Positions 27,125-36,930 of a DNA stretch of 64,000 nt are shown here, piece by piece. Origin of the DNA: Novosphingobium taihuense (lineage in GTDB: Bacteria; Pseudomonadota; Alphaproteobacteria; Sphingomonadales; Sphingomonadaceae); the NCBI RefSeq assembly GCF_007830315.1, contig NZ_VLKJ01000006.1, positions 222,645-286,644 on the forward strand. Reading direction: 5' to 3'. Positions within the stretch are counted from its first letter, which is position 1. Every line of letters begins with the position of its first letter. A program made the position numbers and the translations under genes. Under the pieces are notes generated by a model. That model saw nothing but the letters and a program-made list of their open reading frames with translations, was not told the origin of the DNA and did no database searches.

Positions 27125-28002
27125 ACCAGCCCTTCACCGCATTTACAGGCACCGCCCCGCTCGACACCTTCGACGAGACGTCGCGCGCGACCTTCGCGGC
27201 ATCCTATCCGGAAATCCCGCATAAGCTGGTCCACCGGCTCGGCATGCATCCGCTGATGCAGCTCGATGCACTCGCCTGCCTTGGCGAATCGCTGCCGCAG
27301 CGCTCGGTCGAATACAACCGCGCCGCACTGCCAATCGGCCTCAATGGCGTGAAAGCCCCGGCCAACGGCATCGGCATCGGGGAGACGATCCGCAACATTG
27401 GCTCCACTGGCAGCTGGGCCGCACTCAAGAACATCGAACAGTGCCCCGCCTATGCCGAATTGCTGGCAGACCTGCTCGCCGAGTTGCGCCCCGTGATCGA
27501 GGCGCGCACCGGGGCGATGCTGAAACCGCAGGGATTCGTCTTCGTCACCAGCCCGGGCGGCGTCACTCCCTACCACTTCGACCCGGAGCACAACATCCTG
27601 CTACAGGTCATGGGTTCCAAGGTCATGACCATGTTCCCTGCAGGCGATGCCCGCTTCGCACCCGACGAGACGCACGAGGGCTATCATACTGGCGGCGGGC
27701 GCGAGCTGTTCTGGCGCGACGAGTTGCTGCCTGCAGGCAAGCAATGGTCGCTTTCGCCGGGCGAGGCACTCTACGTCCCCGTGATGTCCCCACATTTCGT
27801 GAACAACGGCTCAACTGCGTCGGTCTCGCTGTCGATCACCTGGCGCTCCGAATGGAGCTTTGCTGAGGCCGATGCACGCGCCTTCAACGGCTTGCTGCGC
27901 CGGATCGGGATCACGCCTCGCGCGCCCGGACGTTGGCCCGCGTCCAACCGCGCAAAGGCCTTGGCCTGGCGTGTCTATTCCAAGGCGCGCGGCCTGCGGT
28001 GA
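27121..28002 (+). CDS. cupin/JmjC-like protein coupled to the acetyltransferase
   Basis: 293 residues. A cupin core is visible: FVFVTSPGGVTPYHFDPEHNILLQVMGSKVMTMFP carries the HxD metal pair, and VMSPHFVNNG gives the distal His. The spacing suggests an Fe(II)/2-oxoglutarate-dependent oxygenase-type (JmjC/Cupin_8) fold. Such proteins are sometimes labelled transcriptional regulators without proof. Translationally coupled to the preceding acetyltransferase; the pair may modify one small molecule or envelope product (inference). Confidence 0.75.
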   Translation: MNQPFTAFTGTAPLDTFDETSRATFAASYPEIPHKLVHRLGMHPLMQLDALACLGESLPQRSVEYNRAALPIGLNGVKAPANGIGIGETIRNIGSTGSWAALKNIEQCPAYAELLADLLAELRPVIEARTGAMLKPQGFVFVTSPGGVTPYHFDPEHNILLQVMGSKVMTMFPAGDARFAPDETHEGYHTGGGRELFWRDELLPAGKQWSLSPGEALYVPVMSPHFVNNGSTASVSLSITWRSEWSFAEADARAFNGLLRRIGITPRAPGRWPASNRAKALAWRVYSKARGLR

Positions 28003-28047
28003 TCCGATACCGTTGACGGAAACGGGCAGTCGGTTCATCGGCAAGGC

Positions 28048-28941
28048 ATGACCGACAACGACAATCCGACTCCGCAGGAACTGGTCGCGCGCCTGCTCGA
28101 CCTGCTCGACGTCAAAGACCAAGGCGGCGACCGCTTCGAAGGTGCCCGCAAGATCGGCGGAATAGGCCGCGTTTTCGGCGGACAGGTTATCGGACAGGCG
28201 CTGGCCAGCGCCGAGCGTACCGTCCCCGACGATCGCCCCGTCCATTCGCTCCACGCCTATTTTCTGCGCGGCGGCAGCGAAGACCACGAGATCGACTTCA
28301 AGGTAGAGCGCGACCTCGATGGCGGCAGCTTCTCGAACCGGCGCGTGGTGGCTAGCCAGCTAGGCAAGACGATTTTCAACATGATCGCATCGTTTCAGCG
28401 CGTCGAGCCCGGTGCCGAACATACTACGACGATGCCTGATGTCCCGGCACCCGAAACGCTGACGAGCACGTGGTCCCGGCGCCACCACACGATGCGCGAC
28501 GGTAGGGTGGTGCAACTTGGCCCTCGTCCCATAGAATTGCGCGCAGTTGATCCGGATCGCTGGAGCAGCGACAAGGTGCGTGAACCTGTCTCGCACATCT
28601 GGTTCCGTTCGGTCGCCCCCCTGCCGGATTCCGCAAAGCTCCATCGCGCAGTTCTCGCCTATGCGAGCGACATGGCTCTTCTGGGCACCTCTGTGCTGCC
28701 ACATCCGGACCTGCGAATCGGCGACGGCTCGATCGTCAGCGCGAGCCTTGACCACGCCATCTGGTTCCATGACGATTTCCGGGCCGACGAGTGGATGCTC
28801 TATGCTTGTGACAGCCCTTGGGCGGGCCGGGCACGAGGTTTCAACCGTGGCCGTATCTACACGCGGGATGGCAGGCTGGTGGCTAGTGTCGCGCAGGAAG
28901 GGCTTATCCGCCCTGTGGCGCCATTCCCAGCGCGGGACTGA
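28048..28941 (+). CDS. tesB: acyl-CoA thioesterase II
   Basis: 297 residues, double hot-dog fold. N-terminal GRVFGGQVIGQALASAERTV, VHSLHAYFLRGG, and C-terminal ASLDHAIWFHDDFRADEWMLY, CDSPWAGRARGFNRG and SVAQEGLIR, which supply the Asp-Ser/Thr-Gln catalytic network. It hydrolyses medium or long-chain acyl-CoA to free acid and CoA. It ends against the convergent secreted-protein gene with no gap. Confidence 0.94.
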   Translation: MTDNDNPTPQELVARLLDLLDVKDQGGDRFEGARKIGGIGRVFGGQVIGQALASAERTVPDDRPVHSLHAYFLRGGSEDHEIDFKVERDLDGGSFSNRRVVASQLGKTIFNMIASFQRVEPGAEHTTTMPDVPAPETLTSTWSRRHHTMRDGRVVQLGPRPIELRAVDPDRWSSDKVREPVSHIWFRSVAPLPDSAKLHRAVLAYASDMALLGTSVLPHPDLRIGDGSIVSASLDHAIWFHDDFRADEWMLYACDSPWAGRARGFNRGRIYTRDGRLVASVAQEGLIRPVAPFPARD

Positions 28942-29394
28942 TCAGGGGGCCGGACAGACTGCGCCGCTGATGCGCGGCCGTTCGATCATGGCGTAAACCA
29001 CCCGGCCCAACGAGGATACGCCGGGCTGGGCTGCCAGCTCACGGGCAACACGCTCAAATCTCCGGCAGTTGGCAGGATCAGTTGCTCCGCCGCCATAGCG
29101 GTTGCCAAGCTGGGTAGCGTAGCTTTCGTAGGCGCGCTTCTGCGGGGCGAAAAACGCCCGCAACCGGCGGTCGGCAGCCGAGAAGACCGGGCGGTGCGTG
29201 CCGAGCATGGCTTCGTAGACCGGGACGATGTCGGTACCGATGGCTTTGCAGCGCAGGGACACGGCCATCATCATCGTTTCAAACTCATGTATGCGCGCGG
29301 CGGTCAGCGTTTCGCGGTCGAGGCAAGACTCTGCCCGGGCGGGACTTGCCGCGAGCAGGATCGAGGCCATCGCGAGTTGGACGCCGCGCCTCAT
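28942..29394 (-). CDS. secreted protein of unknown function
   Basis: 150 residues. Signal peptide MRRGVQLAMASILLAASPARA, then a helical mature part with Cys in AESCLDRET, SLRCKAIG, ANCRRFE and GAVCP, which could form two disulfides. No family is recognised. Its start overlaps the stop of the larger upstream gene (ATGA), and the two probably work together in the periplasm. A resemblance in length and position to the C-terminal half of its neighbour is possible but not clear. Confidence 0.7.
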   Translation of the reverse strand: MRRGVQLAMASILLAASPARAESCLDRETLTAARIHEFETMMMAVSLRCKAIGTDIVPVYEAMLGTHRPVFSAADRRLRAFFAPQKRAYESYATQLGNRYGGGATDPANCRRFERVARELAAQPGVSSLGRVVYAMIERPRISGAVCPAP

Positions 29395-30290
29395 TTCGTC
29401 GCGGTCGCGATCTGGCAGGAGTTGATCGGCACAGCCATGATCTCGTCGAACTGGCGGACAAGCGCCGCCTGCCGTGCATAAGTGCTGGCCGCAACCTGCT
29501 GCTGGTAGGCGCTGGCTTCTGCGGCGAGCACGTTCATAGGCGTCGGGTCGCGCGCCAACTGGTAGCTGTCATAGTCCTGCTGCAACTTCTGCATATAGGC
29601 GATGGCGGCCGCATTGTTGGCGCGGGCAACATCCAGCAGGGGCTTGTACCGGGTTTCGTAGAAAGCATTGCGCTGATCGGCCGAGCAGAACGCCGTTGGC
29701 AAAGGCAGATCGGTGACGTCGCTCAACACAGGGCGCGGCGGAACGGAAAATCCTTGCGCGGCAGCAACACGGCCAGTCCCTGCGCCCGCTTCCTGTGAGC
29801 GGGCGAGCTCGAGCAACAGATTCGCGTCGCTGGTCGCTTGCGACGCATCGGCAGAGGCAGCGACCGGTGCAGACACCGCAACCACTTTCGGTTCCGACCG
29901 AACGGGAGCGGGGTCTGGCGCGACAACTGGTACCGGAGGTCGGGACGGTGGTGGTGGCGGTGGCGCCACTGTTGCCACGGCAGGAACCACTTGCGCCGGC
30001 GGTGCCGCGACTGGCGGTGGAGCTGACGCAATTGCCGGGGCGGGAAGCGACGCCTTGCGCAAGGTCGCCAGCTTGACGCGTGCCAGCCCGGCGAAGGTTC
30101 CCGCCGGATATTGCTGGAGATAGGCTTCGTAGACGGCCGGATCGTCACTTCCGGAAACGGATTGCCAGAAGGCGAGCTCAAACGGAGAGCCGACGCCGTT
30201 GGCAGCTTGCGCGCACAGCGGCGCAGGCAAGCCCAGGAGTGCTGCCGCCACAGTTGAAAGCGCTGCTACGCGCACCCATCCCGCAAACAT
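29391..30290 (-). CDS. secreted protein with caspase-associated FWxSV repeat motif and Pro-rich linker
   Basis: 299 residues. Signal peptide ends near LPAPLCAQA. At about residues 36-77 is a short motif FELAFWQSVSGSDDPAVYEAYLQQYPAGTFAGLARVKL. I recognise this pattern from bacterial caspase-like (peptidase C14) and TPR-adjacent proteins, where it occurs singly or repeated. A Pro/Ala/Val-rich stretch follows, then a helical C-terminal domain (PTAFCSADQRNAFYETRYKPLLDVARAN). No protease domain is present. Overlaps the next gene by 4 nt. Confidence 0.65.
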   Translation of the reverse strand: MFAGWVRVAALSTVAAALLGLPAPLCAQAANGVGSPFELAFWQSVSGSDDPAVYEAYLQQYPAGTFAGLARVKLATLRKASLPAPAIASAPPPVAAPPAQVVPAVATVAPPPPPPSRPPVPVVAPDPAPVRSEPKVVAVSAPVAASADASQATSDANLLLELARSQEAGAGTGRVAAAQGFSVPPRPVLSDVTDLPLPTAFCSADQRNAFYETRYKPLLDVARANNAAAIAYMQKLQQDYDSYQLARDPTPMNVLAAEASAYQQQVAASTYARQAALVRQFDEIMAVPINSCQIATATK

Positions 30291-30416
30291 TCGAAAAGCC
30301 CCCCGGCTATCCCGTCACCAATTACCAAGTTCCAACACCAGACAACATCGGAATCAATCTGCTGCAAACAGACAAGGTTACCGTTACGTCAATAGTAGTT
30401 CGACGCATAGCCCGTA

Positions 30417-31475
30417 TCAGGAAAGCAACAGTGCCGCGCGCTGTTCTGCCTCGCGCCAGTTCAGCCCCTGTGTTTCGAGCCAGCTGTCGTCGTAATAGGT
30501 CTGATTATATCGCAGACCGGAATCACACAGGATGGTAACGATGGATCCTGCCTTGCCTTCAGCGGTCATTTCCTCTGCCAGTTGCAGGCAGGCGTGGATA
30601 TTGGTTCCGGTCGAACCACCGACAGGCCTGCCGATCCGCGCAGCAATCGCGCGCATGGCTCCGATCGAGGCGCCATCGGGTACCGCGATCATCCGGTCGA
30701 TGACTTCCGGCAGAAACGAGGGTTCCACGCGCGGGCGGCCAATGCCTTCGATCAGGCAGCCTGCGCCTTGCGGCGGTGCCATAACGCTACGATCGGCATG
30801 GTGGCGGTGGAAAACCGAGCCTTCGGGATCGGCGACGCAAAGGCGCGTGGGGTAGCGGCCATAGCGGATGAAGCGGCCGAGCGTTGCCGAAGTGCCGCCC
30901 GTCCCTGCCCCGCAAACGATCCATGCCGGCACCGGATGATCTTCGCGCGCCATTTGCTGAAAGATCGACTGCGCAATATTGTTGTTGCCGCGCCAGTCGG
31001 TCGCGCGCTCGGCATACGTGAACTGGTCGAGGAAAAGGCCGTTGCCTTCAGCCGCCAGCCGCTCCGCTGCCGCGTACATCTCGCCCGCACTGTCGACCAT
31101 GTGGACGTCGCCGCCGTGAAAGCGGATCGCTTCGATCTTTGCGGGTGACGTACTGCGCGGGATGACCGCGACGAACTTCAACCCGATCAGCTTCGCGAAA
31201 TAGGCCTCGGACACGGCGGTAGAGCCGCTGGTAGCATCGACCAGCAGCGTGCCTGGTCCGATACGGTTGTTGCACAGGCCATAGAGGATCAAGGATCGTG
31301 CCAGTCGGTGCTTGAGGCTGCCGGTAGGATGGACGCTCTCGTCCTTGAGATAAAGTGTAATGCCCTGAAACTTCGGCAATTCGACGCGGATCAGATGGGT
31401 GTCCGCTGAGCGGTTGAAGTCCGCCTCGATCCGGCGCACGGCCTCGTCGCTCCACTTGCGCCGGTCGTCGGTCAT
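30417..31475 (-). CDS. PLP-dependent cysteine synthase-family protein
   Basis: 352 residues, fold type II PLP enzyme. The PLP lysine is in [13 protein letters not shown]. The substrate loop [15 protein letters not shown] replaces the usual TSGNTG. The phosphate-binding loop is [15 protein letters not shown]. The C-terminal [16 protein letters not shown] segment is also typical. Probably acts on O-acetylserine or a related substrate, or as a desulfhydrase. ATG 31475 follows GGAGAAAG, and ATG 31487 is an alternative. It lies 15 nt after uvrC in the same direction. Confidence 0.85.
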   Translation of the reverse strand: MTDDRRKWSDEAVRRIEADFNRSADTHLIRVELPKFQGITLYLKDESVHPTGSLKHRLARSLILYGLCNNRIGPGTLLVDATSGSTAVSEAYFAKLIGLKFVAVIPRSTSPAKIEAIRFHGGDVHMVDSAGEMYAAAERLAAEGNGLFLDQFTYAERATDWRGNNNIAQSIFQQMAREDHPVPAWIVCGAGTGGTSATLGRFIRYGRYPTRLCVADPEGSVFHRHHADRSVMAPPQGAGCLIEGIGRPRVEPSFLPEVIDRMIAVPDGASIGAMRAIAARIGRPVGGSTGTNIHACLQLAEEMTAEGKAGSIVTILCDSGLRYNQTYYDDSWLETQGLNWREAEQRAALLLS

Positions 31476-31490
31476 CGCTTTCTCCATCCT

Positions 31491-33428
31491 TTACCCGTTC
31501 GGATGATAGAAATCATACACGGTTTGCGCCACTGCCGCACTCACCCCTGGCGCACGCTGCAAGTCATCGAGGCTCGCCGCGCGGACCTTGCCTGCCGTGC
31601 CGAAATGCAGGAGCAGCGCACGCTTGCGGGCGGGCCCGATGCCCGGAATCTCGTCGAGTGGGCTGGCGGTAATCGCCCGACTGCGCTTGGCGCGGTGGGC
31701 TCCGATGGCGAAGCGATGAACCTCGTCGCGCATGTTCTGCAGGTGGAACAGCACCGGCGAGTTCACGGGAAGCATCTTCTCGCGCCCGTCGGGGAAGTGG
31801 AACACTTCGCGCCCCTCGCGCCCATGATGCGGCCCCTTGGCGATGGCGATCAGCGGCACGTCCTCGATGCCGAGTTCACCCAAGGCATCCTTCACCGCCG
31901 ACATCTGCCCCTTGCCGCCGTCGATCAGCACCAGATCGGGCCACATCCCGCTCTCGCGATCCGGGTCATCCTCCTGAACCTTGCCGAAGCGGCGGGTCAT
32001 AACTTCGCGCATCATGCCGAAATCGTCGTTCGTCTGCGCGGTCTTGATGTTCCACTTGCGATATTGCGCCTTCACGAAGCCGTCCGGCCCCGCCACGATC
32101 ATCGCGCCCAGCGCATTAGTACCCTGGATGTGGCTGTTGTCGTAGACCTCGATACGCTGCGGAACTTCGGGCAGTTCAAGGAATTCGGCCAGTTCGCGCA
32201 TCACCTTGGCCTTCGTCCCGCTCTCGGCCATGCGCCGGTCGAGCGCCTCGACCGCGTTGCGCTGCGCCTGCTCCATCAGCCTGCGCCGATCACCGCGCTG
32301 GGGCACTGAAATCTCTACCTTGCCGCCAGCACCCTCGCACAAGGCTTCGGCAAGCAGCGCGGCTTCAGGCAGTTCACGGTCGACCAGAATCAGGCGTGCC
32401 GGTGGCACTTCCTCATAAAACTGGGCGAGGAAGCTGGTCATCACCTCTTCCTCAGAAAGCCCCTCGGTGTGGCTCGGGAAGAAGGCGCGATGCCCCCAGT
32501 TCTGGCCTCCACGGATGAAGAAGGCCTGCACCGCCACCTGCCCACCCTTGACCGCCATGGCAAAGACATCGGCATTACCGACACCTTCGGCATTGATCGC
32601 CTGACTGCCTTGGATGAACGTGGCGGCGCGCAACCGGTCGCGCAGCATGGCGGCGCGTTCGAAGTCAAGCGCTTCGGCCGCTTCCTGCATCTGCGCCTCG
32701 ATTTCGCGCTGCACCGCGCCCGATTTGCCGCCGAGGAAGTCCTTAGCCTGCCGCACCAGCTCGCCGTATTCTTCAGGGCCGATCCGGTCGACGCAAGGGG
32801 CCGAACAGCGCCGGATCTGGTAGAGCAGGCAGGGCCGGTCACGCCGCGACATGAAACCGTCGTTGCAGCTCCTGAGCAGAAACAGCTTCTGCAAGGCGTT
32901 GATCGTGGTGTTGACGCTGCCCGCGCTGGCGAAGGGGCCGTAATAGTTGCCCTTGGCCTTCCTCGCGCCGCGATGTTTCTGAATGCGCGGATAGGCGTGA
33001 TCGCTGCGCAGCAGAATGAACGGGAACGATTTGTCGTCTCGCAGCAGCACATTGTAGGGCGGGCGGAAGCGCTTGATCAGCTGCGCTTCCAGCAGCAGTG
33101 CCTCAGCTTCCGAGTTGGTCGTAACGATGGTCATCGACCGCGTCTGGCTGACCATGCGGCGCAGGCGGTTGGGCAGGCGATCGACTTGCGTATAATTGGC
33201 GACGCGGTTCTTCAGCGCCCGCGCCTTGCCAACGTAAAGCACATCGCCGCGCGCATCGAGCATGCGGTAGACGCCGGGCTTGGGCCGCAGCGTGTTCACC
33301 GTATCGCGGATCACCGATATGCCGAGTTCGATGTCGGGCTTGTCCGCGCCGCGCACGGTCGTCGAAGCGCGATCCTCGTGGAAGCGCTCGGTATCGCGGT
33401 CGGGTGGAGGGGCGGGCGTGCGGGCCAT
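31491..33428 (-). CDS. uvrC: excinuclease ABC subunit C
   Basis: 645 residues. Nucleotide excision repair nuclease. GIY-YIG domain at about 45-125 (KPGVYRMLDARGDVLYVGKARAL). A Cys-rich segment (FLLRSCNDGFMSRRDRPCLLYQIRRCSAPCV) precedes the UVR motif (EIEAQMQEAAEALDFERAAMLRDRL). The C-terminal RNase H-like nuclease has DNSHIQGTNALGAMIV and VLIDGGKGQMSAV. Tandem helix-hairpin-helix at the end includes IPGIGPARKRALLLHFG. Length is usual. Confidence 0.95.
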   Translation of the reverse strand: MARTPAPPPDRDTERFHEDRASTTVRGADKPDIELGISVIRDTVNTLRPKPGVYRMLDARGDVLYVGKARALKNRVANYTQVDRLPNRLRRMVSQTRSMTIVTTNSEAEALLLEAQLIKRFRPPYNVLLRDDKSFPFILLRSDHAYPRIQKHRGARKAKGNYYGPFASAGSVNTTINALQKLFLLRSCNDGFMSRRDRPCLLYQIRRCSAPCVDRIGPEEYGELVRQAKDFLGGKSGAVQREIEAQMQEAAEALDFERAAMLRDRLRAATFIQGSQAINAEGVGNADVFAMAVKGGQVAVQAFFIRGGQNWGHRAFFPSHTEGLSEEEVMTSFLAQFYEEVPPARLILVDRELPEAALLAEALCEGAGGKVEISVPQRGDRRRLMEQAQRNAVEALDRRMAESGTKAKVMRELAEFLELPEVPQRIEVYDNSHIQGTNALGAMIVAGPDGFVKAQYRKWNIKTAQTNDDFGMMREVMTRRFGKVQEDDPDRESGMWPDLVLIDGGKGQMSAVKDALGELGIEDVPLIAIAKGPHHGREGREVFHFPDGREKMLPVNSPVLFHLQNMRDEVHRFAIGAHRAKRSRAITASPLDEIPGIGPARKRALLLHFGTAGKVRAASLDDLQRAPGVSAAVAQTVYDFYHPNG

Positions 33429-33558
33429 GGCGTCCTCTTGCAGATAGTCCCTGCAGCGCGCGGCGCAATGGTTGGCTGTCCGGTTTCCCCAAAGTGATCA
33501 GGGTTTTCCCCGATGGTCCGTTTCGGTCGAATTAGCGCTTTTGCGCGACAATTGATGA

Positions 33559-33966
33559 ATGATCGGGAAACCATTCGGCAGGGCTGGAACAAGCGTGAGC
33601 GCGGTTCCGCAGGGACGACGCAGCGATGCGCGCGTACGCCTGCACCTGCCCGCCCGACTGATCCTCCTGACGGGGACCCAGCACTGCATTCTCGAAGACC
33701 TCTCAGCAACCGGCGCGGCCATCATTCCCGAAGAGGGCCTGCCCCAGGTTGGTGCCTCTGCGATTCTGCAATGCGAGCACATCGAAGCCTTCGGCGTGGT
33801 CCGTTGGGCGCGCTACGGACGCTGCGGGCTGATGTTCGAGGAGAAGCTGCCGCTGTCACAGGTGGTTTCCCTGCGACATTTTTCCGACAACTTCGCCGCC
33901 ACCGAACGCGAGCGCCATATCGAGCGCGCCCGCGCCTGGGTGCAGGGCAAGAGCCGGATCGTCTGA
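33559..33966 (+). CDS. PilZ-domain protein
   Basis: 135 residues. N-terminal RRSDARVRLHLPARL gives the RxxxR c-di-GMP contact, and the ILEDLSATGAAI segment gives the D/NxSxxG motif. It is therefore a probable c-di-GMP-binding effector. The single domain has no output module, so it acts by protein contact. ATG 33559 and an in-frame GTG at 33595 are both possible. It is convergent with the TonB-dependent receptor gene. Confidence 0.82.
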   Translation: MIGKPFGRAGTSVSAVPQGRRSDARVRLHLPARLILLTGTQHCILEDLSATGAAIIPEEGLPQVGASAILQCEHIEAFGVVRWARYGRCGLMFEEKLPLSQVVSLRHFSDNFAATERERHIERARAWVQGKSRIV

Positions 33967-33970
33967 CTGA

Positions 33971-36409
33971 TCAGAACTGCTTGCGGAACTCGATCTCGAA
34001 CACGCGACCGCGCGGGTCGAGATAGCCCGGCTGGTAGCGAAGAGGTACCGCTCCGGTATCATCGGTAACCCGCTGTTGCGCATTGAACACGTTGTCGACC
34101 GACAGCGAGATGCGCGAGCCCTTGAGGAACGGTACCTTCTCAACCAGCTTTTCCTTCCGCCCAAGATCGGCGAACAGGCGCAAGTTGAACGTCGCGATCG
34201 GATTGAACCGCAGCGTCGACGATCCCGGCAAGCCGCTGGCATCGATGCGCGAACCGCCGGTGTAGGTCCCGTTCAAGCGCAGGCCGAATCCGCGATAGAA
34301 CCCACCGCCCTCCATTTCGAGCGAGTGGCGCGCAACGCCGCTGCTGACCGCATCACCGTCGAGCAGGTTCAACACCGTGCCGCCCGAAGCGATCTGAACC
34401 GATTGCTGGAAGCGTATGGTGTGGAAGACCGAGAGGTTCCAGCGCCCACGGCCGTCGGAATTGAAACCGCCCGGCCCGCTACGGCCGCCACCCATTCGCG
34501 GACCGCCACCCGGCGGAGGACCTCCAGCTCCCACACGCGGACCACCTGGCCTACCGCTACCACCGCGTACGCCGCCAAACGGCCCCCGCTGGGCATTGGG
34601 ATCGGGCTTGCCGAAGTTGCCCGAAAGATTGAGCCCATAGCGCAGGCGCGAGCCCTTCTCCTCGGCGAAGGTCACAGCGCTCTGGTCGACTGAAACGATC
34701 CGCCCCGAAGCATCGCGCACCACACGCCCCGGAAATGCCGCTTCCACTTCGGGCGTCAGCAGCGGAAAATCGTTGCTCGTGTTGGTCGACCGGTTGCGGA
34801 AGTATTCGGCCACGAAGGTCGAATCCTTGAGGAACGGCAGTGTCCAGTTGAGCCCGAACTTCCAGTCGCGCTGGCGCTCCTTCACAAGGTTCGGATTGCC
34901 GCCCGAAATCACCCGCGCCAGCACCGTCTCCCCGCGCGAGAAGTCGTAGATCGAGACGTTCTCTGTGACGATCGAGGGCCCACCCAGTTCGGTCAGTGTC
35001 GGGGCCTTGTCCGCCGCAACATAGCTCGCCTGCAGGGTCAGCTTCTCGGTCGGGCTGTAGGTCAGCCCGCCGCCCCAGTTGTAGAGCGTGCCGAAGTCCG
35101 AAAGCCGGTGCACTTCGGCATTGGCATTGAGCGAGAGATCCCCGACCCCTGCGCCAAAACCTTCCTTGCGGCTGGTGATCGGCAGATCGAGGCTGAAGCC
35201 TGCTTGCGCATCACCGCGCTTCAGGTTCACCTGGCCCCTCGTGGTTCTCGTATCGCTGCTCTCGATACCTGAATAATCGAACCCGGCCTTTACCGTCAGC
35301 GATGCCTCGCCGCCAGGCAAGCGCAGCGGACGCCCGCTTAGCGTGGCAAGGCTGGTCAGCGAATCCGTCTTCGACAGCGCACTGTCGGCAGCCAGGTAGC
35401 CGTTATTGTCCACCCTCGTTTTGGTCTCGACATGGCCGCCATCGGCCGTAAGCGCCAGATACCAGTCACCCAGCGGCTTGTTCAATGCTGCGCCTGCCTG
35501 CAGCGTCGTGGTCCGCGTGCGCCGGGTCAAGGGCTGCAATACACCCGTGTCATCCAGAACGATGGTGTTCAGACCATTGAGCGAGCGCGAATTATCGCGC
35601 TGCGCGAGCACGTTGACGCTCAGCCCCGCACCGCCACCAAGTGCCCGCGCCAGCGTGGCGTTCAGCTGTGCCGATTTGGAATCCGCAATCAGAGTGCGGT
35701 AGTCCGCCGCCGCTGCGCTGCTTCCGGCGGCCTGCACGATCCCCCGCTCCGCCTCGGTCAGCGGGCTGGTATCGTCGATCTTACCGGTCACGTTGATGCG
35801 GTTGCCGCCGGTGATCTTGGTCAGCGAAAGCTCCTGCTCCCACTCGGTGAAGCCGCCGCCACTGGGCAGGCGCAGTTCACTGTCTGAACCGTAAGCGCTG
35901 AAATTGTCCTTGAGGATGAAGTTCACCACCCGCTGATCGGGCCGATAGCCATACTTCAGCGCTACCTCCTCGGGCAGAACCTCGACGCGGCGGATCGCCT
36001 CAGGCGGCAGCCCGCGCATCTCGCGGAAGCCTGAAATGCGCATCCCGTTGAGCAAGACCACCGGCCCACCGCTGCCACGCCCGCGCCCGGACGACGTCTG
36101 CGGTGAGAGCGCCGCCAGCAGATCCTGCAACGATCCTGCGCCGTATGAGGCTATCGCCTCTTCATCGAGCACTGCGATGGGTGGCTGCGCCGTATCGACC
36201 TGGCCCTTGATCCGCGTCGCGACAACAAGGATCTGGTCGGGCGTGGCAAGGATCTCGTTGCCTTCGAGGTCTTCCAGCTGGTCTGGACCACTGTCCTGCG
36301 CCTGCTCGTCGGTCCCAGCGGTGACATCTTGCGCCAGCACCGGGTTCACCGCCGCCAGACAGAAAGCCAATACCGCCAGCGAAGTCGCTGCTGCAGGTTT
36401 CACGATCAC
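33971..36409 (-). CDS. TonB-dependent receptor-like outer-membrane protein with Gly/Pro/Arg-rich insertion
   Basis: 812 residues. Signal peptide (ends NPVLAQD). Plug domain with AVLDEEAIASYGAGSLQDLLAAL, then PVVLLNGMRISG, IRRVEVLPEEVALKYGYRPDQRVVNFILK. The beta-barrel ends in a C-terminal Phe (EIEFRKQF), as expected for Bam recognition. At about residues 606-650 the barrel contains a low-complexity Gly/Pro/Arg stretch that is unusual for the family and would sit in a surface loop. Substrate unknown. GTG 36409 is preferred. Confidence 0.88.
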   Translation of the reverse strand: MIVKPAAATSLAVLAFCLAAVNPVLAQDVTAGTDEQAQDSGPDQLEDLEGNEILATPDQILVVATRIKGQVDTAQPPIAVLDEEAIASYGAGSLQDLLAALSPQTSSGRGRGSGGPVVLLNGMRISGFREMRGLPPEAIRRVEVLPEEVALKYGYRPDQRVVNFILKDNFSAYGSDSELRLPSGGGFTEWEQELSLTKITGGNRINVTGKIDDTSPLTEAERGIVQAAGSSAAAADYRTLIADSKSAQLNATLARALGGGAGLSVNVLAQRDNSRSLNGLNTIVLDDTGVLQPLTRRTRTTTLQAGAALNKPLGDWYLALTADGGHVETKTRVDNNGYLAADSALSKTDSLTSLATLSGRPLRLPGGEASLTVKAGFDYSGIESSDTRTTRGQVNLKRGDAQAGFSLDLPITSRKEGFGAGVGDLSLNANAEVHRLSDFGTLYNWGGGLTYSPTEKLTLQASYVAADKAPTLTELGGPSIVTENVSIYDFSRGETVLARVISGGNPNLVKERQRDWKFGLNWTLPFLKDSTFVAEYFRNRSTNTSNDFPLLTPEVEAAFPGRVVRDASGRIVSVDQSAVTFAEEKGSRLRYGLNLSGNFGKPDPNAQRGPFGGVRGGSGRPGGPRVGAGGPPPGGGPRMGGGRSGPGGFNSDGRGRWNLSVFHTIRFQQSVQIASGGTVLNLLDGDAVSSGVARHSLEMEGGGFYRGFGLRLNGTYTGGSRIDASGLPGSSTLRFNPIATFNLRLFADLGRKEKLVEKVPFLKGSRISLSVDNVFNAQQRVTDDTGAVPLRYQPGYLDPRGRVFEIEFRKQF

Positions 36410-36684
36410 GTTCCTTCAGAATTGCTTTGCGCCGGGCACGGCACCGGCTGGTTCAACGCCATTGGTGGCCAAACGGCTCCTCACGGACAACGCGCATTTC
36501 GTATCAGTTTGTCGCACTGCAACATCGCGACGCCTATCTGAACGAAAGGTGGCCCAAACCGCGTCCCCCTTTCCTTTTTGCGCGGGCAAGGCTATGGGCC
36601 GCCCAATTCCCGTGCGCGTGGATCACATCCGGTGATCTGCGCGTTACTGAACCATACCCTATATAAAGGCATCCGAGCCCGCCG

Positions 36685-36930
36685 ATGGCGAAAGAAGAAC
36701 TCCTAGAAATGCGCGGCCAGGTGGTGGAACTCCTGCCCAACGCGATGTTCCGCGTCCGCCTTGAAAACGACCATGAAATCCTCGGGCACACCGCCGGCAA
36801 GATGCGCAAGAACCGCATCCGCGTGCTGGTGGGCGACGAAGTGCTGGTCGAACTCACCCCTTATGACCTGACCAAGGGCCGCATCACCTACCGCTTCATG
36901 CCCGGTCGCGGCGGCCCCGGCGGCTTCTGA
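36685..36930 (+). CDS. infA: translation initiation factor IF-1
   Basis: 81 residues. S1/OB-fold: [20 protein letters not shown], then [37 protein letters not shown]. The Gly/Arg-rich tail ([11 protein letters not shown]) makes it longer than the 72-residue E. coli form. It heads infA-maf-RNase-yacG. A candidate promoter with a TATAAA-like -10 lies around 36660. The maf ATG overlaps the infA stop. Confidence 0.96.
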   Translation: MAKEELLEMRGQVVELLPNAMFRVRLENDHEILGHTAGKMRKNRIRVLVGDEVLVELTPYDLTKGRITYRFMPGRGGPGGF

